Below, piece after piece: positions 57,448 to 60,766 of a DNA stretch of 60,766 nt. Origin of the DNA: Rugamonas sp. (GTDB taxonomy: Bacteria; Pseudomonadota; Gammaproteobacteria; Burkholderiales; Burkholderiaceae_D). The notes beneath the pieces are model-generated. The model saw only the letters and a list, made by a program, of their open reading frames with translations, searched no databases and was not told where the DNA came from. A program made the translations under genes and the position numbers. The stretch spans positions 1 through 60,766 of the forward strand of contig NZ_JANXMI010000233.1 of assembly GCF_025354735.1 (NCBI RefSeq), given 5' to 3'. How positions within the stretch are numbered: the first letter of the stretch is position 1; each line of letters starts with the position of its first letter.

Positions 57448-58494
57448 TCAGGCCAGCGACAGCAGCGACACCACGCGTTCACGGCTGATGCCCACCAGCG
57501 CCGAACTGACCGACAGCAGCGACTGGTAGCCCGGCTGTCCCGTGCTGGACACGAAACTCTGCGCCACCTGCGTCATGCTGACGGGCGTGGCGGCCACCGA
57601 CTGGCTGCTGTCGACGCGGCTGCTGGCGGCGCTGAGCGCGTCGCTGACCTGCGATTGCGCCTGCTCGACTTGGGCCAGCGCCTGGATCACCTGTTGCAGC
57701 GTCTGGCGCAGCCCATCCGTGTCCGACGTTTGCCAGCTGTCGGGATCGATGGCCGGCGCGGTGGCGTCGGCCTTGACCCGGCTGAGCTGGCCGGCCGGGA
57801 AACGGATGCCGCCGCCCTGCACGGCGAGGCTGTCGCGCACCGTGTTCCAGCTCGATTCGGGCGTGGAAAACTCCAGCGTGCCGTCGTCGTCGGCCGCCAC
57901 GGTGATGTCGGACGGCGCCAGCGCCGTGTTGAAGGCTTGCACGATGTCGCCGTCGCTCATGCCCGATTGCAGGGTGACCGAACGCAAGCCCTGGGCGCTG
58001 CCGCCGACCGACATGCTCAGCGTTTCGCGGCCGCCGGCGCGCAGGTTGCTCAGCGTCATGCCGCGCACAGTGAAGCGCTGGCGCGCCGGCGCGCGGCTGA
58101 AATGCAGATTGGAATCGAGGGTGCCGCCGGACGACTGCTGGCGCTGCTTCCACGTCGAGCTGAACTGGCGGATACGCGCCTCGACGGTGCCGGCGCGCTG
58201 TTGCAGCGTGGCGATCTTGGCGCTCAGCTCGGCCTTCAGGCTGCGCAGCTGGGAGGCGCTCTGTTCGAGGAAATCGAGCGCTTGCTGGGCGCTGGCGATG
58301 TCGCCCTGCAGGGGCGCGTCCCAATTGCTCAGGCCGCGTTGCAGCGGGGCCGACGCGGTCGGCGTCGGCGTCACCGGCGTCTTGGTCGCGGCGTTTTCGC
58401 CAGACAATCCCAGCGCGGTCCCATCGACCGCGGCGGCATTGCTGGCATTGCCAGGAACAATGCCGATGGGATTGGTGGCTTGAGCGATTTGCAT
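57448..58494 (-). CDS. Flagellar-operon protein of unknown function
   Basis: This 348-residue protein follows flgL after 20 bp. Residues about 60-110 form a coiled coil (A-Q-Q-A-L-D-F-L-E-Q-S-A-S-Q-L). A central globular part has R-F-T-V-R-G, S-M-S-V-G-G, G-M-S-D-G-D-I-V-Q-A-F-N and a W-N-T-V-R-D-S-L segment. A second helical region (about 240-290) precedes the C-terminus. The helix-globule-helix layout recalls flagellins and hook-associated proteins. It is perhaps an exported hook or filament accessory protein; I do not recognise a named family. Confidence 0.7.
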   Translation of the reverse strand: MQIAQATNPIGIVPGNASNAAAVDGTALGLSGENAATKTPVTPTPTASAPLQRGLSNWDAPLQGDIASAQQALDFLEQSASQLRSLKAELSAKIATLQQRAGTVEARIRQFSSTWKQRQQSSGGTLDSNLHFSRAPARQRFTVRGMTLSNLRAGGRETLSMSVGGSAQGLRSVTLQSGMSDGDIVQAFNTALAPSDITVAADDDGTLEFSTPESSWNTVRDSLAVQGGGIRFPAGQLSRVKADATAPAIDPDSWQTSDTDGLRQTLQQVIQALAQVEQAQSQVSDALSAASSRVDSSQSVAATPVSMTQVAQSFVSSTGQPGYQSLLSVSSALVGISRERVVSLLSLA

Positions 58495-58514
58495 ATGCTG
58501 TTACGCAACGATCA

Positions 58515-59426
58515 TCATAAAATGTTGAAAAGCGACAAGGAACTGATCTTGGCGTAGGCCTTGTACGACGCTTGTAGTGCGGTACTGTAACCGTTGAGCT
58601 GGGTCGACGCCACCCCGTAGTCGAGCTGGCCGATGTCGGTCATCGCCGTTTCGTTCGACAGGCTGACGTTGGCGTGGTTGGTGTCCAGCGTGCTGAGGAT
58701 GTTTTGCGCGCCACCCAGGTCGGCGATCTTGCCGGACACCAGGCTCAGCGCCGCGTCGCTGCCATCCAACGCCGTTTTCAGCACGGCCCGCAACGCCGGG
58801 TCGGTGCCGTTGATGCCGGGCGTTTGCAACTGGTCGATGGCGGCGTCGAGCTGGTTCAGATAAGTGTCCAGGCCCTGTACGTTGACGTTGGCGGTCTGGG
58901 TGATGCCGTTGCCGACCACCACTTTCTGCTCGCCCTGGTCGCCGCTGTAACTGTAGCGCGAACCGGCCGCCGCGCCGGCGTTGAAGCTGAGCGAGGGCGT
59001 GCCGGTCTGGTTGCCGGAAAACAGGTAATGGCCTTCCGCGTCCTTGGTGTTCGACGAGTAATAGATGCTGTCGCGCAGGGACTGCAAGGTCTGCACCATG
59101 GAATTGAGGTCGGATGACGAGTTGCCGCCGTCCGAGGCCCAGACCAGCTGGTCGTGGGCTTGCGTGACGTCGTTGACGACGCCGGTCAGATAGGTTTCGT
59201 TGTTGCTCAGGCGGATCTTGACGGCGCCGATATTGGCGCGGTACTGGTTCAAGGTGTCGTCTTCGCGGGTCAGGCGCGACAGGCGCACGGCCGTGATCGG
59301 GTCGTCCGACGGCACCTGGATTTTATTGCCGTCGGCGAGCTGCTCGGTCAACTTGGAGATATTCTCCTGGTTGAACTCCAGACCACGGTTCATGGTCGCT
59401 TCGAATTGGCTGCTGGCGATACGCAT
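58515..59426 (-). CDS. flgL: Flagellar hook-associated protein 3
   Basis: This 303-residue protein has the flagellin-like N-terminus M-R-I-A-S-S-Q and conserved V-P-S-D-D-P-I-T-A-V-R-L helix, G-x-Y-L-F-S-G-N-Q-T-G-T-P-S-F turn (here H-Y-L-F-S-G) and C-terminal helix ending L-S-L-F-N-I-L. FlgL joins hook and filament. It lies 13 bp after flgK. Confidence 0.96.
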   Translation of the reverse strand: MRIASSQFEATMNRGLEFNQENISKLTEQLADGNKIQVPSDDPITAVRLSRLTREDDTLNQYRANIGAVKIRLSNNETYLTGVVNDVTQAHDQLVWASDGGNSSSDLNSMVQTLQSLRDSIYYSSNTKDAEGHYLFSGNQTGTPSLSFNAGAAAGSRYSYSGDQGEQKVVVGNGITQTANVNVQGLDTYLNQLDAAIDQLQTPGINGTDPALRAVLKTALDGSDAALSLVSGKIADLGGAQNILSTLDTNHANVSLSNETAMTDIGQLDYGVASTQLNGYSTALQASYKAYAKISSLSLFNIL

Positions 59427-59439
59427 GGTGCTTCCTTAA

Positions 59440-60766
59440 TTATCCGAACATTTGCAGGGTGGCGTCGAACAGGGTGTTGGCGACGGCGATCACCTTCATA
59501 TTGGCCTGGTACATATTCTGATAGGCGACCAGATTGATCGCCTCCTCGTCCGAATTGACGCCGCTGGTCGACTTCCAGTCGTCCTCGGCCTGCTGGCGTA
59601 TGGTGGTGGCGGTGCCGAGCAGGGCGTGGTTTTGCTGGCTGTCGATGCCGAGCTTGCCGACCAGCTGGGTGTCGGCGTCGCCGATCAGCACCGTGCCTAT
59701 CGACGTCAGCGTGACGTTTTGCTTGTCGATGCCGATCAGCGCTTGCAGATTGGTGGTGTCGCCGGGCGTGCCGTCGCCCGAGAAGGCCAGCTGGGACGAC
59801 GTCAGGCCGGGCACCACTTGCAGCAGGCCGCTGGCGCTGGCGGGATTAAATTGCAGCAAGGCCTGGCCGGGATTGCCGGCGGAGTCGAAGCCGGCCGCGA
59901 ACTGCGTGTTGACCTTGGCCGACAACTGGCCGGCCAGGTCGGAGATCGATTGTTGCAGCGGCAGCAGCGTGCCTTTCAGATAGTTGCTCAGGCCGCCGAG
60001 CTGGCCGCCGACCTGGGTATCGTCGACCTGGAAGCCGGACTTGCCGAAGGTCAGGTGCAGCGTCGGCGAGCCGCCGACGGTGTTGTTGAGCGTCATCGTG
60101 GCGGCCAGGTTGCCGTCGACCAGAGGCTGGCCGGCCGTCAGCGACACCGAGCGGCTGCCGTCGTTCTGGTTGGTCACTTCGATGCCGACCAGCGAGGCGA
60201 GCTTGTCGATTTGGCCGTCGCGCTGGTCGACCAGGGCCGAGCTGTTGCTGCCGGTGGCGTTGGCGGCGACGATTTGCTGGTTGAGCGCGGCCACCGAGGC
60301 CGTGATCTGGTTAATCTGCGGTATCGCCGCGCTGCGCTGCTGGTTGACCGACAGCACCTGGGTGGTGGTGACGTTGTAGACGCTGTTGAAGTGCTGCGAC
60401 ATGGCGTTGGCCGCCGTGATGACTTGCTGGCGCAGCGGGGTCGAGGTGGGGTCCACGCCGGCCGCGTTGAGCGCCGCGAAGAACTGGTCGACGCCGGCGC
60501 TGATGCCGGATTTGTCGTCGCCCAGCACCTGTTCCATCTGTGTCAGATAAGGCTGGGTCTGGGTGCGGGCGCCGAGGTCGGAATTGGAGCGCCACAGCTG
60601 CTGATTCTTGTAGTCGTCGGAAAAGCGTATCAGCGACGTCACCGTCACGCCATTGCCGGCGTCGCCGCCGCCGGCCGCCGGCCCCACGGCCGACAACAGC
60701 GTGCCCTGGCGCGTATAGCCGTCGGTCTGCGAGTTGGCGATGTTTTGACTGGTCGTGTTCAGCGCC
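59440..60766 (-). CDS. flgK: Flagellar hook-associated protein 1 (partial, 5' end beyond window)
   Basis: About 442 residues are in view, missing only the first dozen or so. The N-terminal A-L-N-T-T-S-Q-N-I-A-N-S-Q-T-D-G-Y-T-R-Q is the FlgK signature, and the C-terminus has S-G-V-N-S-D-E-E-A-I-N-L-V-A-Y-Q-N-M-Y-Q-A-N. FlgK sits at the hook-filament junction. The frame runs off the window at 60766. Confidence 0.97.
   Translation of the reverse strand, partial: ALNTTSQNIANSQTDGYTRQGTLLSAVGPAAGGGDAGNGVTVTSLIRFSDDYKNQQLWRSNSDLGARTQTQPYLTQMEQVLGDDKSGISAGVDQFFAALNAAGVDPTSTPLRQQVITAANAMSQHFNSVYNVTTTQVLSVNQQRSAAIPQINQITASVAALNQQIVAANATGSNSSALVDQRDGQIDKLASLVGIEVTNQNDGSRSVSLTAGQPLVDGNLAATMTLNNTVGGSPTLHLTFGKSGFQVDDTQVGGQLGGLSNYLKGTLLPLQQSISDLAGQLSAKVNTQFAAGFDSAGNPGQALLQFNPASASGLLQVVPGLTSSQLAFSGDGTPGDTTNLQALIGIDKQNVTLTSIGTVLIGDADTQLVGKLGIDSQQNHALLGTATTIRQQAEDDWKSTSGVNSDEEAINLVAYQNMYQANMKVIAVANTLFDATLQMFG

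Overview
The window is GC-rich with strongly GC-biased third codon positions. The gene set (recC-recB-recD, polar flagellar genes, many hybrid sensor kinases and c-di-GMP proteins, OsmC/pirin, POT transporter) fits a free-living betaproteobacterium. I infer the Oxalobacteraceae (Duganella/Massilia/Rugamonas/Janthinobacterium type). That placement rests on protein character only, with no 16S in view. I found no tRNA, rRNA, CRISPR array, intact insertion sequence or prophage.

Layout. 1-9 kb: a RAMA-domain gene behind a large inverted repeat, a PRC-barrel protein, a FecR/DUF6600 protein with a Gln-rich tail, an OsmC-pirin pair, a VirK/YbjX protein and an AsmA protein. 9.2-10.1 kb: flagellin. 10.3-18.9 kb: a minus-strand operon encoding a Ser/Thr kinase, a SEDS (FtsW/RodA) membrane protein, an FHA-like protein, a TM-SH3 protein, a PP2C phosphatase and an FHA protein, tightly packed with stop/start overlaps. 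This gene content resembles the actinobacterial pknA/B-pstP-rodA-fhaA/B locus and is the main candidate for an undescribed system here. 19-22 kb: YceI lipoprotein, a structured non-coding stretch ending in a terminator, GST, periplasmic binding protein and a frameshifted acetyltransferase.

22.6-26.4 kb is an accessory patch. A POT peptide transporter is followed by a lower-GC segment with a BPSL0067-type amidase gene broken by an in-frame TAG, a translationally coupled STY0301-type exported protein (likely effector and immunity), and an unknown protein with an NlpC/P60-like Cys/His arrangement. It is bounded by a 44-bp copy of the transporter's own 3' end. 26.4-36 kb: a degenerate CheR-like protein coupled to a giant poly-HAMP hybrid kinase, divergent from a CHASE hybrid kinase with HPt. 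36-45.2 kb: recC-recB-recD. 45.5-48.6 kb: a PBP7-type endopeptidase, an orphan sulfate-binding protein and an acetyltransferase.

48.6-60.8 kb: a NarX/DesK-type two-component pair, a degenerate EAL protein, a DUF882 peptidase-like protein, an amino-acid binding protein and permease without an adjacent ATPase, an intact PAS-GGDEF-EAL protein, and the end of a flagellar operon (flgK-flgL-unknown gene). The recurring theme is envelope remodelling and signalling (kinase/phosphatase/FHA, SEDS, endopeptidase, amidase-type proteins, c-di-GMP, motility).
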